This document shows, piece by piece, positions 18,740-28,945 of a stretch of DNA of 64,000 bases. How positions within the stretch are numbered: the stretch's first letter is position 1; each line of letters begins with the position of its first letter. A program made the translations under genes and the position numbers. The stretch is from NCBI RefSeq assembly GCF_000142805.1, contig NC_013080.1:496001-560000 (forward strand). The letters are read 5' to 3'. Under the pieces are notes generated by a model. The model saw only the letters and a list, made by a program, of their open reading frames with translations, did not search any database and had not been told where the DNA came from. This DNA is from Lachancea thermotolerans CBS 6340 (Eukaryota; Ascomycota; Saccharomycetes; Saccharomycetales; Saccharomycetaceae).

Positions 18740-19186
18740 ACCGGCTCGAGTCCAAGAGTTAATCAAAAATGGCTATAAGGAAAAAACACTATACTGCTAG
18801 TGGGGTACAACAATATATCTGAGTTTCAATTTATAATACTAATAAAGATCCAGCATTCAACTATCATTATTTCAAAGCTTTATATAAGCGTTACAAAGGC
18901 TTGTTCATCCTGCTTTCGTGTGCTGTGCTGTTGAGCTTGGCCCTATGTAAAATATTTTCAGATTAGTTCTTTGGCGGATGAGAGGTCCACGCACAAACCA
19001 ACAAACTGCCACTTCTTGCAACTTGGAGGATTCGTTCATTAATGGTTTGCATCACCTAAAAACTGGATTTTTGGTTTATAAAGTGAATAAGTTTTTGACA
19101 GTCCGCTCTCAATTTTTCATTGGAAAAGAGATTTACACCGATCAAGTTTGAACCTTTCCTGGCAATATATTATTGAACCAAAAAAG
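18740..19186. other. MBR1-NAM7 intergenic region
   Basis: There are 447 AT-rich bases, with no gene or repeat recognised. Confidence 0.5.
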
Positions 19187-22135
19187 ATGAGCCCTGCAGC
19201 TGGCCCCAGCGTGACGCCTGATGCAGAAGACAAGACTGTGAAACCAGTGTCAGAGGCTGGTTCAGAGGCGGCCGTGACTGCTGAAATGAACGAGCTATAT
19301 GTTTCCAACAGCGAAATCGCAGCTGTAATGCCAGGCGAAAACGAAGATTTTGGCGAGCCGATGGAGGCCCCTCCATCCGAATTTGCTTGCGCTTACTGTA
19401 ACGTGGACTCTGCAAAATGTGTGGTCAAGTGCAACACTTGCAACAAGTGGTTCTGCAACTCCAAAAACGGAACTTCGAGCTCCCATATTATTAATCATTT
19501 GGTTTTATCTCATCATAACACTGTTTCTCTTCATCCTGAATCAGACTTAGGTGATACCGTTCTAGAATGTTACAACTGTGGATGCAAGAATGTTTTCGTT
19601 TTAGGTTTTGTTTCTGCTAAAAGTGAAGCTGTTGTCGTCATTCTTTGTCGTCTTCCTTGCGCACAAACAAAGACGGTAAGTTGGGACACTGACCAATGGC
19701 AGTCTTTAATTGAGAACCGCCAGTTTCTCTCTTGGGTTGCCGAAGATCCTAGCGATGAAGAATTACTGCGCGCCAGAATGATTTCGCCAAGTCAGATCTC
19801 TAAATTGGAGGCAAAGTGGAGATCTAATAAGGATGCAACAATCAACGACATTGAAGTTCCGGATGAAAAGGAGGAGGTCCCGCACATATTGATGAGATAC
19901 GCGGATGCCTATCAATACCAGAGATCTTTTGCTCCGCTTGTGAAGATAGAGGCCGACTACGACAAACAATTAAAAGAGTCCCAAGCATTGGAGCACATTT
20001 CAGTTTCTTGGTCACTCGGCCTCAGTAATAGACATCTGGCATCGTTTGCACTATCAACTTTTGAATCAAATGGACTAAAAGTTGCTGTAGGTGATGAGAT
20101 GATTTTGAGGTATTCGGGCGTACAGCATCCAGAATGGGAAGGCCATGGCTATATCGTCCGGTTGCCTAATAGTTTTCAAGACCAACTAACGCTAGAGCTA
20201 AAACCTAGCAAAACTCCCCCTCCGACAAGCTTCAACACTGGTTTCACCGCTGAGTTCGTCTGGAAAGGAACTTCTTACGACCGAATGCAAGAGGCGATGA
20301 AGAAATTTGCAGTTGTCAAAAAATCCGTCTCGGGCTTTCTATATTATAAAATCTTAGGACATGAAGTTCCAGATCTCGAGTTTGACGTGAATTTACCAGA
20401 GCAATTCTCAATTCCTCATTTTACACAGCTCAATGTTTCTCAAGCCAATGCTATTCGACATGTTCTACAGCGCCCGCTGTCTTTGATTCAGGGTCCTCCG
20501 GGGACTGGAAAAACAGTGACATCTGCTACAATTGTTTACCATCTTTCGAAACTCCACAAGGAACGCATTTTAGTATGTGCTCCGTCAAATGTGGCTGTTG
20601 ATCACCTGGCAGCTAAACTTCGTGACTTGGGCCTTAAAGTTGTTCGTTTAACTGCTAAAAGCAGAGAGGATGTTGAGAGCTCTGTCTCCAACTTAGGTCT
20701 TCACAACTTAGTTTCAAGATCGGCGAAAGGTGAGTTGAAAAAGCTTTTGAAACTTAAAGAAGATGTCGGTGAACTGTCTCCAAGTGATGCTAAAAAATTT
20801 GTGAAACAAGTGCGGAAATCCGAACTGGAAATACTGAAGAAGGCAGACGTTGTTTGTTGCACATGTGTTGGAGCTGGCGATAAAAGGTTGGAGGCAAAGT
20901 TCAGGACTGTTTTGATTGATGAAAGTACGCAAGCGTCCGAACCCGAGTGTCTGATTCCAATTGTCAAAGGTGCTAAGCAGGTAGTTTTGGTTGGTGACCA
21001 TCAACAACTTGGCCCTGTCATTCTCGACAGAAAGGCTGCAGATGCCGGTCTGAAACAGTCTTTGTTTGAGAGGTTAATCTCTCTTGGGCATATTCCAATC
21101 CGCCTAGAAGTGCAATATCGTATGAACCCCCACTTAAGTGAATTTCCAAGCAATATGTTTTATGAGGGCAGTTTACAGAATGGTGTAACCATTGAACAAC
21201 GCAGTGTAACAAACAGTACATTTCCATGGCCTATTCATGATCTTCCAATGATGTTTTGGTCCAACTATGGCAGAGAGGAGATATCTGGTAATGGCACATC
21301 ATACCTAAACAGAATTGAGGCTATGAACTGTGAACGTGTCATAACGAAGCTCTTTAAGGACGGTGTGAAACCTGACCAAATAGGTGTTATCACGCCGTAT
21401 GAAGGACAAAGAGCATATATTGTCCAGTACATGCAAATGAATGGTTCCATGGACAAGGAGCTTTACATGAATGTTGAGGTAGCATCTGTTGATGCTTTTC
21501 AAGGTCGCGAGAAGGATTATATCATTTTATCATGTGTTCGTGCTAACGAACAGCAAGCAATAGGTTTTTTGAGTGACCCCAGACGTTTAAATGTTGCACT
21601 CACCCGTTCAAAGTATGGACTTGTCATCCTGGGCAATCCTAGATCCTTATCCAGAAACAGCTTATGGAGTCACTTGCTTGTTTACTTCAGAGAAAAAGGT
21701 TGTCTAGTGGAAGGCGCCCTCGGTAATCTTCAATTATGCACAGTTCAGCTTACAAAATCCAGGAATGTGCGCCCATCTCAGAAGACAAACTTCAGTAAAA
21801 TGGAATTCAGTCATGGGGCTGAAATGGGGCAAACAAATTTTAATGATTTCGACACTCAAAGTCTAATGTCTTACGGCGGCATTGATACCTTTGGGATGGC
21901 AGGAAATAGCAATTTGAATGCGCTATTCAACAATTTCCATCCTTTTGGTCAACATCCGCAACAGCTTAATACTGCAGACACTAACACTTTTGACGGATAC
22001 TTAAAATTCGATTCAAGCTTAGCCAGAGGCCTCCAAGCCTATGGAGGTTCCGCCTCGAAATATGAAGGCGCAGTCAAAGGGAATGGGGACAGCAGGAAAG
22101 TCCCAGATGATGCCGTTCGAGAGCTCAACGTTTAG
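19187..22135 (+). CDS. NAM7: RNA helicase Upf1 (nonsense-mediated decay)
   Basis: Upf1 is the ATP-dependent SF1 helicase at the centre of nonsense-mediated mRNA decay and translation termination. The ATG at 19187 gives 982 residues (971 in S. cerevisiae); the frame runs upstream only to a TTG. The N-terminal CH zinc domain (about 66-200) has CAYCNVDSAKCVVKC, CNTCNKWFC, SSSHIINHLVLSHHN and LECYNCGCKN. Helicase motifs are GPPGTGKT at about 436-443, DESTQASEPECLI, GDHQQLGP, VQYRMNP, VASVDAFQGREKDYI and NVALTRSKYG. The C-terminus is Asn/Phe-rich low complexity. It corresponds to YMR080C. Confidence 0.98.
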   Translation: MSPAAGPSVTPDAEDKTVKPVSEAGSEAAVTAEMNELYVSNSEIAAVMPGENEDFGEPMEAPPSEFACAYCNVDSAKCVVKCNTCNKWFCNSKNGTSSSHIINHLVLSHHNTVSLHPESDLGDTVLECYNCGCKNVFVLGFVSAKSEAVVVILCRLPCAQTKTVSWDTDQWQSLIENRQFLSWVAEDPSDEELLRARMISPSQISKLEAKWRSNKDATINDIEVPDEKEEVPHILMRYADAYQYQRSFAPLVKIEADYDKQLKESQALEHISVSWSLGLSNRHLASFALSTFESNGLKVAVGDEMILRYSGVQHPEWEGHGYIVRLPNSFQDQLTLELKPSKTPPPTSFNTGFTAEFVWKGTSYDRMQEAMKKFAVVKKSVSGFLYYKILGHEVPDLEFDVNLPEQFSIPHFTQLNVSQANAIRHVLQRPLSLIQGPPGTGKTVTSATIVYHLSKLHKERILVCAPSNVAVDHLAAKLRDLGLKVVRLTAKSREDVESSVSNLGLHNLVSRSAKGELKKLLKLKEDVGELSPSDAKKFVKQVRKSELEILKKADVVCCTCVGAGDKRLEAKFRTVLIDESTQASEPECLIPIVKGAKQVVLVGDHQQLGPVILDRKAADAGLKQSLFERLISLGHIPIRLEVQYRMNPHLSEFPSNMFYEGSLQNGVTIEQRSVTNSTFPWPIHDLPMMFWSNYGREEISGNGTSYLNRIEAMNCERVITKLFKDGVKPDQIGVITPYEGQRAYIVQYMQMNGSMDKELYMNVEVASVDAFQGREKDYIILSCVRANEQQAIGFLSDPRRLNVALTRSKYGLVILGNPRSLSRNSLWSHLLVYFREKGCLVEGALGNLQLCTVQLTKSRNVRPSQKTNFSKMEFSHGAEMGQTNFNDFDTQSLMSYGGIDTFGMAGNSNLNALFNNFHPFGQHPQQLNTADTNTFDGYLKFDSSLARGLQAYGGSASKYEGAVKGNGDSRKVPDDAVRELNV

Positions 22136-22279
22136 CGCTCCGGGATTGCCGTCTGAATTATCATAAATCAGTTGAGCGTTTATATTTGTTTACTACTTTA
22201 TCATTAATATGTTAAGAAATGCGATGTTGAAGGCATTTGGGTTTTGATTAATGCTAATATGCGAATATAAGGAGATTAG

Positions 22280-25200
22280 TTATTTTCTGAAAAAACGTAG
22301 GAGTTTGAAGCCCTGCTTGTTATCGCTCTTATTTTCAGACTGCTTTCCCTTTTTCTTGGAAAGCGGATTCGATTTAGAGCTGCTGAATCCTAAATTGGGT
22401 CGTTGGCTAACAGTGCGGGCTCTCGAAATCTGACCACTGTTTGGGGGAGATTGATGTCGATCAGAATCCTTCATGAACAGCGAAGAATCGGAGCACAGTT
22501 TCGATAAACCATTTTGCTTGGCAAACGAGCCACTCAAATCAAGCTCAACGATGTTGTTTCTGTCCATGTACAAATTATCCACTAAAAAGAGTGCGAACTC
22601 TGTCTTCCCTAAGATGATTTCATTAGGATATTCATAGTTGGACAATACATTGGTAAGATGCTCAAGTCTGTGATAAAGCAAAAGAGATTCCTGCTCTAAG
22701 GTTTTGGTTAGGTCTTTCTCTTCGATGGTGAAACCGGCGACGGTAGGGCTCTCTGATCCAACATTATCGTTGGCTTTGTCAATATTCAAGTACTTCATTA
22801 GGTCCTCGCCAAAAACCTCTGCGTTATTTTCAGTGAGTTTTTCAAACTCTAGTTCGCCGATGGTGGCTTTTGTTTGATCAATGATGGGACTGGGAAATGA
22901 AGAAGAGGGCTCCTTCGAGAGCCTGTTCATACTCACCGTTTTCGGGACTGTCATTGACTTCTCTTCATCACGTCTGAAAATAGTTAAAACACTTATTAGT
23001 TCGGTCTCCCGAAGGTATCTGTCGATAAGGTATGGATTTGTGGGTAGATCATTCAAACAGCTTTCATTAAGTGCCACTCTTGGTCGAGCAACACTATTAC
23101 TGAGCTTGAGCGCTTTTGGCGAGAAGTCTAATTTCTTATCAGTAACCTTATCAATATAATCTGTCAGCTCGCCTTCATGTTTCAAAATAAATTCGTTCAT
23201 TTTTGTCATCCATGGTTCTTTTTTGCCAAATAGTGTCAATGTTGAAAGATTCAAAATGATTTTTGTTAGGAGGGTGAGTGTTCTTTTAGGCCCCTCTTCT
23301 GGATGATTTTCAACAATATGGAATAATTTGGGATTTAAGATCACAGGACAAAAGAATCGAAGGAAGAGAAACCCTGAGATACAGTTTAATGTGCTCTTGA
23401 GTTCATCGTTTTTGCATATAATCTCCAAGTTTTTCCGGAAAGCCTTCAATTGCTCCTTAATACCTATCGGTAGGTCGTTGCTGGTGCTAGAAATACGGGA
23501 CCACAATTCTTCAGCGACCTTCAAAAGCCGAGAGTAATTGCCTTCGAGGATTTCTGACTTTCGCTGGGCATCAATCTCTCTGATGCGAGACGGATCTAAT
23601 TCGAGGCACATATCTGACGAAACCACTTTCCGTATTGTTCCACCTATGGCTTTGTCAAGATATTCTTGGCCAATGCGATTGAAGTAGCGCTCAATAGACT
23701 TGGTGAGTATAGAGTTTCCTCTAAAAAGCGAACTGTATATGTTGGCTGAGGACAGGTTTTTGTTAGTATTTTTTGAAATGGAGTTATCAATATTCGAGAA
23801 CTCCTTTTCTATTAAAGCCTGAAACCAATCGTTTGTCCTGTTTAAGGCCTGGAATATGTCCAAAAAAACAACAGATAAATCCTCAAGCTTTAAGTAGTCT
23901 GCAATTGAGATATCATTAAGGTACTCTGTCATTTTCGTTAGACTCATACGGGAGAGCATTGAGTCCAACTTAGTAAAGTTAACAGAAGGTAATATAGCGT
24001 TGAGGCTTGATGCCACTTTGATGCACAGTGTGCCCAACTGAAAATGCTTATTCTCGGCATCGAATAGCGGAATTCTGGTTTCAGCGCTAAGGCTGCCATC
24101 ATTGATCATTTCCTGGGTTATTTCAATGACGCCTAGCGTCTTGTCAGAAGAAGAGTATTCCCCATCGTCACCTAGAGCAATTTTGACAGCAACACAGACC
24201 GGAGAAGTCTTTACTGAAAAGTTAAAGTCAAACTCTTCTCTCCAAAATGGCGTTTGGGCGTCAGTAACTATAGATGTTCTTGCCCAGCAATGATCCCAAA
24301 TGGAAATATCAGAATAAAGTCGAGGAAGAATCTCTTGATGGCGCTCATGATCGTAGCTCATCAAGTTGATTCCGCTGAAGTCCGCCTCTAAAATGGACAC
24401 TTTGAACCTGTTTGAGATTCTTAGTTCATTCGACTTATCTGTGCCTAGCAATGAGACAGATTCAACTTGTGCGAACGTGTTTAGTGCGACAAACCAGTCC
24501 TCCAAGTCTATTCTTAAGGGAAATTGAAGATAAATAGCTTGCGAGTTAACTTGCGTTTTAGTAGTGCTCGAGTAAAACGGGATATTGGAAGAGATTTTCA
24601 ACTGATCTCGGAGGCGGCGAACAACTCCTAAGAATAGGAAGTTATCGTTTTGAAACAGGGAAGGGTCCAGAATCCTAATTTCTGATCGCAGCAAGCTAGA
24701 AATGTCTAGGGACCATAGGACAGATCCGTCACTTTGCAATAGCAAATCGAGTCTGCCGTCCGAGCTCAATCGACCCATAGCTGAGTACCATCCCATTTCA
24801 TCAATGACAGACACGCCTGCAATTGGGGGTGGAGTTGCGAGGCCGCTTTTCAGCGGCACATTCTTGTTTCTAGGAATTGGCCCATATATATTGAATTGGC
24901 ACACCAGTAAGTCTATGGGTTTCTGCTGTCGAGAAAATATAGGCTGAATGACTGATATTTTGTTGAATATGCCGCGATCCTTCAAACTTTTCCAGAAGAT
25001 CAAAGCTGAAAACAGGCTCAAAAATGTCTTCTTTTCCGTGGCCCGTAAGTAAATCGTAGAATAGTACGTTTCGACCTTGATTACAGATAGGTTACCCATT
25101 GAACTGTCCAACAATTGAACTTTACATGATTGCAAATGTTTTAATATCGGCTTGTTGGAACTCGCAGGTTTTTCCGTAACAACACGCAGGTCTGCTATGC

Positions 25201-25462
25201 CTTCTTCATTGAGAGCGTGACAAAGCGCGCCTCGCTCATCAATCTGTAAGAAGTGTGTCTTCCAGTCGTCCAGCGACAGGTTACTGCACCATTGAACTTC
25301 CCCTTTAAATTGTCCTCTATTTGACTGGATGTTTGAAATCAAAAGGCTTTCGGTGGAATTCATACCCGAAAATTGGTCAGACCCACTGGAAGCATAGCCA
25401 TTGGAAAATGGTCCTTCTCGTAACGGAGTAGGTTCTGAGATATTGAATTGGGAAGTGCCCAT
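22280..25462 (-). CDS. BUD2: Bud2, GTPase-activating protein for Rsr1/Bud1
   Basis: Bud2 stimulates GTP hydrolysis by the Ras-like Rsr1 at the presumptive bud site. The ATG at 25462 gives 1060 residues (1104 in S. cerevisiae); a TTG six codons upstream is ignored. A C2-like region lies mid-N-terminal (FKVSILEADFSGINLMSYD, WREEFDFNFSVK, TLGVIEITQEM). The RasGAP domain has the arginine-finger block SLFRGNSILTKSIERYFN and the signature GFLFLRFFCPVILNPK. The C-terminus is basic (SKSNPLSKKKGKQSENK, FKLLRFFRK), which would suit membrane contact. It faces NAM7 tail to tail, 144 bp apart, mirroring the mixing of YKL092C with the YMR tract. Confidence 0.96.
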   Translation of the reverse strand: MGTSQFNISEPTPLREGPFSNGYASSGSDQFSGMNSTESLLISNIQSNRGQFKGEVQWCSNLSLDDWKTHFLQIDERGALCHALNEEGIADLRVVTEKPASSNKPILKHLQSCKVQLLDSSMGNLSVIKVETYYSTIYLRATEKKTFLSLFSALIFWKSLKDRGIFNKISVIQPIFSRQQKPIDLLVCQFNIYGPIPRNKNVPLKSGLATPPPIAGVSVIDEMGWYSAMGRLSSDGRLDLLLQSDGSVLWSLDISSLLRSEIRILDPSLFQNDNFLFLGVVRRLRDQLKISSNIPFYSSTTKTQVNSQAIYLQFPLRIDLEDWFVALNTFAQVESVSLLGTDKSNELRISNRFKVSILEADFSGINLMSYDHERHQEILPRLYSDISIWDHCWARTSIVTDAQTPFWREEFDFNFSVKTSPVCVAVKIALGDDGEYSSSDKTLGVIEITQEMINDGSLSAETRIPLFDAENKHFQLGTLCIKVASSLNAILPSVNFTKLDSMLSRMSLTKMTEYLNDISIADYLKLEDLSVVFLDIFQALNRTNDWFQALIEKEFSNIDNSISKNTNKNLSSANIYSSLFRGNSILTKSIERYFNRIGQEYLDKAIGGTIRKVVSSDMCLELDPSRIREIDAQRKSEILEGNYSRLLKVAEELWSRISSTSNDLPIGIKEQLKAFRKNLEIICKNDELKSTLNCISGFLFLRFFCPVILNPKLFHIVENHPEEGPKRTLTLLTKIILNLSTLTLFGKKEPWMTKMNEFILKHEGELTDYIDKVTDKKLDFSPKALKLSNSVARPRVALNESCLNDLPTNPYLIDRYLRETELISVLTIFRRDEEKSMTVPKTVSMNRLSKEPSSSFPSPIIDQTKATIGELEFEKLTENNAEVFGEDLMKYLNIDKANDNVGSESPTVAGFTIEEKDLTKTLEQESLLLYHRLEHLTNVLSNYEYPNEIILGKTEFALFLVDNLYMDRNNIVELDLSGSFAKQNGLSKLCSDSSLFMKDSDRHQSPPNSGQISRARTVSQRPNLGFSSSKSNPLSKKKGKQSENKSDNKQGFKLLRFFRK

Positions 25463-25662
25463 GTCTTGGTCTTGTCTCAACTAAAGGCTGTTTGAAGTTC
25501 GACAACGAAATGCACGAGGCTCTTTGTTATCATTCTCACCCAGGAGCAGATGCAGAATTCAGGACATAAGAACAGAAAAGACAATCAAAACTTACAGATA
25601 TATGAAAACAAATCAGCGACTCAAGTAAACAGATTACACACTTTAACAGAAGGTGAAAATAC

Positions 25663-26636
25663 TTAGAGCTTGAATGCGGTGGGAGCCTCTCCTTCAGGTC
25701 CGATAAACTTCGGATTTCTCCATGGCCCAACGTCCGAGAGGTAAAGGCCACCCTGCGATTCATCAACCTCCGATTTGCCGCCAAACTTAACTGGCAGGTT
25801 CTCGGCAGGGATCTGCTTCAAAAGCTCCTTTTGGTATGAAGAACCCAAAATAAAGATCTTGGACACGGTGACTGGATCCAAGAAGGGTTTGAACAAGCGG
25901 AACGCTGTGGAAAACCCGAAGGGTGCATTGATCAAGTAGAACTTGCCCATGCGCTCAGGGTAGTAATTTTGGCCGATGTTAGAAGCCTCTTTCACGTAGC
26001 TCAATACCTGGGCGGCGGCAGATATGGAAATGCCTTTGAGATCCAAAATAGTACATGAGGTTTCCACAAGGTACCCAGCCTGTCTGGAGCACGCAGGCAA
26101 TCTGTAGCGGACAAAAGATTCATACTCCCAAACTAGATTGCGCAACATACGCTCTTGGTTTGTGATTTTGTACATTTCAGTGAGGTTGACGGAACCCAAC
26201 TCTTCGAAGTACAGGGGGCGGCCTTCCTTGTCGGTCTTGTGGTAGTATTGCGGGTAGTACTTGGCCACTAAGGGCTTCTCGTCGTAATGGAAGTCCTCAA
26301 AAATGGTGTCAACCCCAAAATCTTTTCTCCATTTCTCACAGTTCTCGTACATAACTTTGGATGCGGCAACATCAAACTTACGAGCCCTCAAGAAGCGTAG
26401 CAACGTAGAGTCATCTAACCTTTCTTCGAAGCCACCTTTTTGCAAAGATTCTCTCAGTTCATTCAAGTTCTTCTGCTGCGCGTCAGACAGATTACCTGGC
26501 GTGCCAGCAAGCGAACCCGGAGCGCACTTCTGTGGGTATGATTCTAACAGCTCTTTTTCCTGTAAAACAATCGCAATCCCCGTTAGTAAACATGTTTAAT
26601 CAACTCAAATTCCTTTGCCTAACGTACTGAAACCAT
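25663..26636 (-). CDS. SEC14: Phosphatidylinositol/phosphatidylcholine transfer protein Sec14 (one intron)
   Basis: Sec14 is a CRAL-TRIO lipid exchange protein that couples PI and PC metabolism to Golgi secretion. Exons are 26636-26628 (ATG GTT TCA) and 26559-25663, joined after a 68-bp intron, giving 301 residues (304 in S. cerevisiae). Exon 2 restores [10 protein letters not shown] and [11 protein letters not shown], as in Sec14. Core blocks include [52 protein letters not shown] and [18 protein letters not shown]. cerevisiae SEC14 has an intron at the same N-terminal place. This one gene stands for SEC14 (YMR079W) and its duplicate YKL091C. It is divergent from CTF18. Confidence 0.97.
26560..26627 (-). 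other. SEC14 intron (68 bp)
   Basis: Donor GTACGT begins at 26627, branch point TACTAAC is at 26588-26582, and acceptor ACAG ends at 26560. Splicing is phase 0, after the third codon. Confidence 0.93.
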
Positions 26637-26836
26637 CTTTCCGACCAGCTTCGCTTGTTGAACGGCTTTCGATCCCACCTTCAAAGGATACGTAACGTTC
26701 TCTAAGCTAAAATAAACGCTCTTTTGCGCATTAATTCTTCACAGTGTACTATACCGGGTAAATTCCAAAATAAACTCATTACCAAAAGTTCACGCGTAAC
26801 AAAGTTAAAGCTAGATCAGAGCCTGAGAGGGACTGT

Positions 26837-28945
26837 ATGGAAGGCCGACTAGAGCCCCTAATTGGGGATAGCATGCTTTTTGGTCCTATGGAGGATCAAG
26901 GGCTTTCTTTCGTTAACAAAAGTGGTGAAACTGTTCATCTCAGAAGGAAACCGGCAAGGGCTTTAATGGATCTTAACTGGAAGCATGACGAAAGTTATGG
27001 GATAGACATTAACCAGTTACTGCAGAGATGTGAGGATTCAAGTAATGCTGCAATACAAAGCTCAGGGGCGAGCCGCTCAAAACACTCACCTTCGCAGCTG
27101 TGGACAGAAAAGTGGAAACCACACACCTTTTTCGACCTGGTGGGCAACGAAAAGACGAACCGCCGCGTGTTAAAATGGCTGAGGCAATGGTCCCCACTCG
27201 TATTCGGGCAAGAGCTCCCTAAAAAGGCTCCATCTGTGCGGGATAAAGTTGGTGCAGATGGAGCAAATTATGATTTCGATGACCCGCTTCAACGACCCCA
27301 GAAGAGAATCTTGCTTCTTAATGGCCCCCCCGGCATTGGCAAAACGTCTGTGGCGCATGTTGTGGCAAAACAGGCAGGTTTTTCGGTTATTGAGATAAAC
27401 GCAAGTGACGAACGGGCAGGGCCCCATGTCAAAGACAGAATCCACAATGCTCTGTTCAACCACACTTTTGATGACAGACCGGTATGCTTGATTGCGGATG
27501 AGATTGACGGCAGTATCGAGACAGGCTTTGTTAAAGTCCTGATCGACATAGTGAACAGTGATTATAGAGCCACACAGAGACTCGCGAGCGGAGCATCAAG
27601 TGCTGTTCAAAGGGGAAAACGCAAGCAGCGTTCACCAGGCAAAGTCTTGACGCGGCCCATCATTACCATTTGTAACAATGTGTATGCGAGTGCTCTAGAG
27701 AAACTGAGACCCCATTGCGAAATCGTCACGTTCCGAAGGCCTGCAGAGTCAGCACTGCTCGAGCGGCTCTCTCATGTTTGTCGTAAAGAAAAGTTACAGC
27801 TAGATAAGAAAAGGCTCAAAGAATTGAGCGAGCTATCTCAAGGCGACCTCCGCAGCTGCCTTAATAACATGCAGTTTATGGCTTCTTTGCACGCAGAAGC
27901 ACCCGAATCTACGGATACAGCTAAAATTAGTGACCAAATCAAAGATATGACAGTTTCTTGGTACAAGATTTGCAACCAGGTTTTTCGCAGAAATCCTCAT
28001 GAAGACGCCAAAGTTCAGTTTGGTAGACTTTTAAGAGACATCGAAATTAATTCCAACTCTCAGCGTATTGTTCAAGGTTGCTTTTCAATGTTTCCCGAAG
28101 TCAAATTCTCAGACCATTCACTCCAGAAACCCAGTGCTGCGGCTGATTGGCTGTACTTCAACGACTTGATGTTCAAGTCCCTATTTGAGCATAACGGCGA
28201 TTTACTACGATATAATTCCGTGGTTCCAATGGCATTTTTTCATCTGTTTAGCGACATCGCCAACAAAGATGATGTGCGTGGGAAAGTCAATGAGTTTGAC
28301 CACAGAGAAGACCTTCGTAATAACGAAAGCATTGTTCTATCTACATTCCGCAGAGCTCCTCCTACATTGAAGATATTCATGAATAAATCATCCTTGGCTC
28401 TCGAAGTTCTTCCATTGTTGGATTACATAATAGTGCCCGATTTCTCAAAGATTAGGAATAACCAAACCAAGACAACTGTGCTAAGTAACATCGTGGCAGC
28501 TCTCTCCAGCTTTGATCTGACATTCAGCGAGAGAGTTGATACAGACCTTCCCAGAGTTACATGCATAGAACCTCCTTTTGACAAAGTGACACTAATGGAT
28601 GAGAAAAGAGTTAAAGAAGTTTTTACAAAGCGGCCCGCAATTCTCAACGTTGTTCTGGCGAAAGCACAAGAAAGTAAGGTCAGAAAAAGAACAATAGAGC
28701 AAGCAAGAGCAGACAAATTGGATCTGGAATCCGTCAGAAAAAAACACAAGACATCCTCTTCAAAGCCTGTAGATTATTTCAAATCACAATATGCTAACGT
28801 GCAAACAAAAGGTAGTGAGAAATTCAAGGACTCAGGCAGTGTTGAAGGGGACAGTCGCGAGCCAGTTAAGATTTGGGTCAAATACAAAGAAGGCTTCTCA
28901 GACGCGGTGAGGAAAGATGTGACATGGAATTCACTATGGGAGTAA
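26837..28945 (+). CDS. CTF18: Ctf18, large subunit of the alternative clamp loader
   Basis: Ctf18 forms an RFC variant with Rfc2-5, Dcc1 and Ctf8 that handles PCNA and supports sister-chromatid cohesion. The product is 702 residues (741 in S. cerevisiae). The AAA+ ATPase region begins near residue 90 (LWTEKWKPHTFFDLVGNEKT). Walker A is NGPPGIGKTS, Walker B is CLIADEIDGS, and sensor-type blocks are PIITICNN and LSQGDLRSCLNNMQFM. The C-terminus (RKKHKTSSSKPVDYFKSQY and VKYKEGFSDAVRKDVTW) resembles the tail that binds Dcc1-Ctf8. It corresponds to YMR078C and is the last gene of the YKL/YMR block before the synteny change. Confidence 0.96.
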   Translation: MEGRLEPLIGDSMLFGPMEDQGLSFVNKSGETVHLRRKPARALMDLNWKHDESYGIDINQLLQRCEDSSNAAIQSSGASRSKHSPSQLWTEKWKPHTFFDLVGNEKTNRRVLKWLRQWSPLVFGQELPKKAPSVRDKVGADGANYDFDDPLQRPQKRILLLNGPPGIGKTSVAHVVAKQAGFSVIEINASDERAGPHVKDRIHNALFNHTFDDRPVCLIADEIDGSIETGFVKVLIDIVNSDYRATQRLASGASSAVQRGKRKQRSPGKVLTRPIITICNNVYASALEKLRPHCEIVTFRRPAESALLERLSHVCRKEKLQLDKKRLKELSELSQGDLRSCLNNMQFMASLHAEAPESTDTAKISDQIKDMTVSWYKICNQVFRRNPHEDAKVQFGRLLRDIEINSNSQRIVQGCFSMFPEVKFSDHSLQKPSAAADWLYFNDLMFKSLFEHNGDLLRYNSVVPMAFFHLFSDIANKDDVRGKVNEFDHREDLRNNESIVLSTFRRAPPTLKIFMNKSSLALEVLPLLDYIIVPDFSKIRNNQTKTTVLSNIVAALSSFDLTFSERVDTDLPRVTCIEPPFDKVTLMDEKRVKEVFTKRPAILNVVLAKAQESKVRKRTIEQARADKLDLESVRKKHKTSSSKPVDYFKSQYANVQTKGSEKFKDSGSVEGDSREPVKIWVKYKEGFSDAVRKDVTWNSLWE

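Noticed and set aside
19148-19186. N-terminal extension of NAM7 from a TTG
   Set aside because: Non-ATG start without similarity; ATG at 19187 is used.
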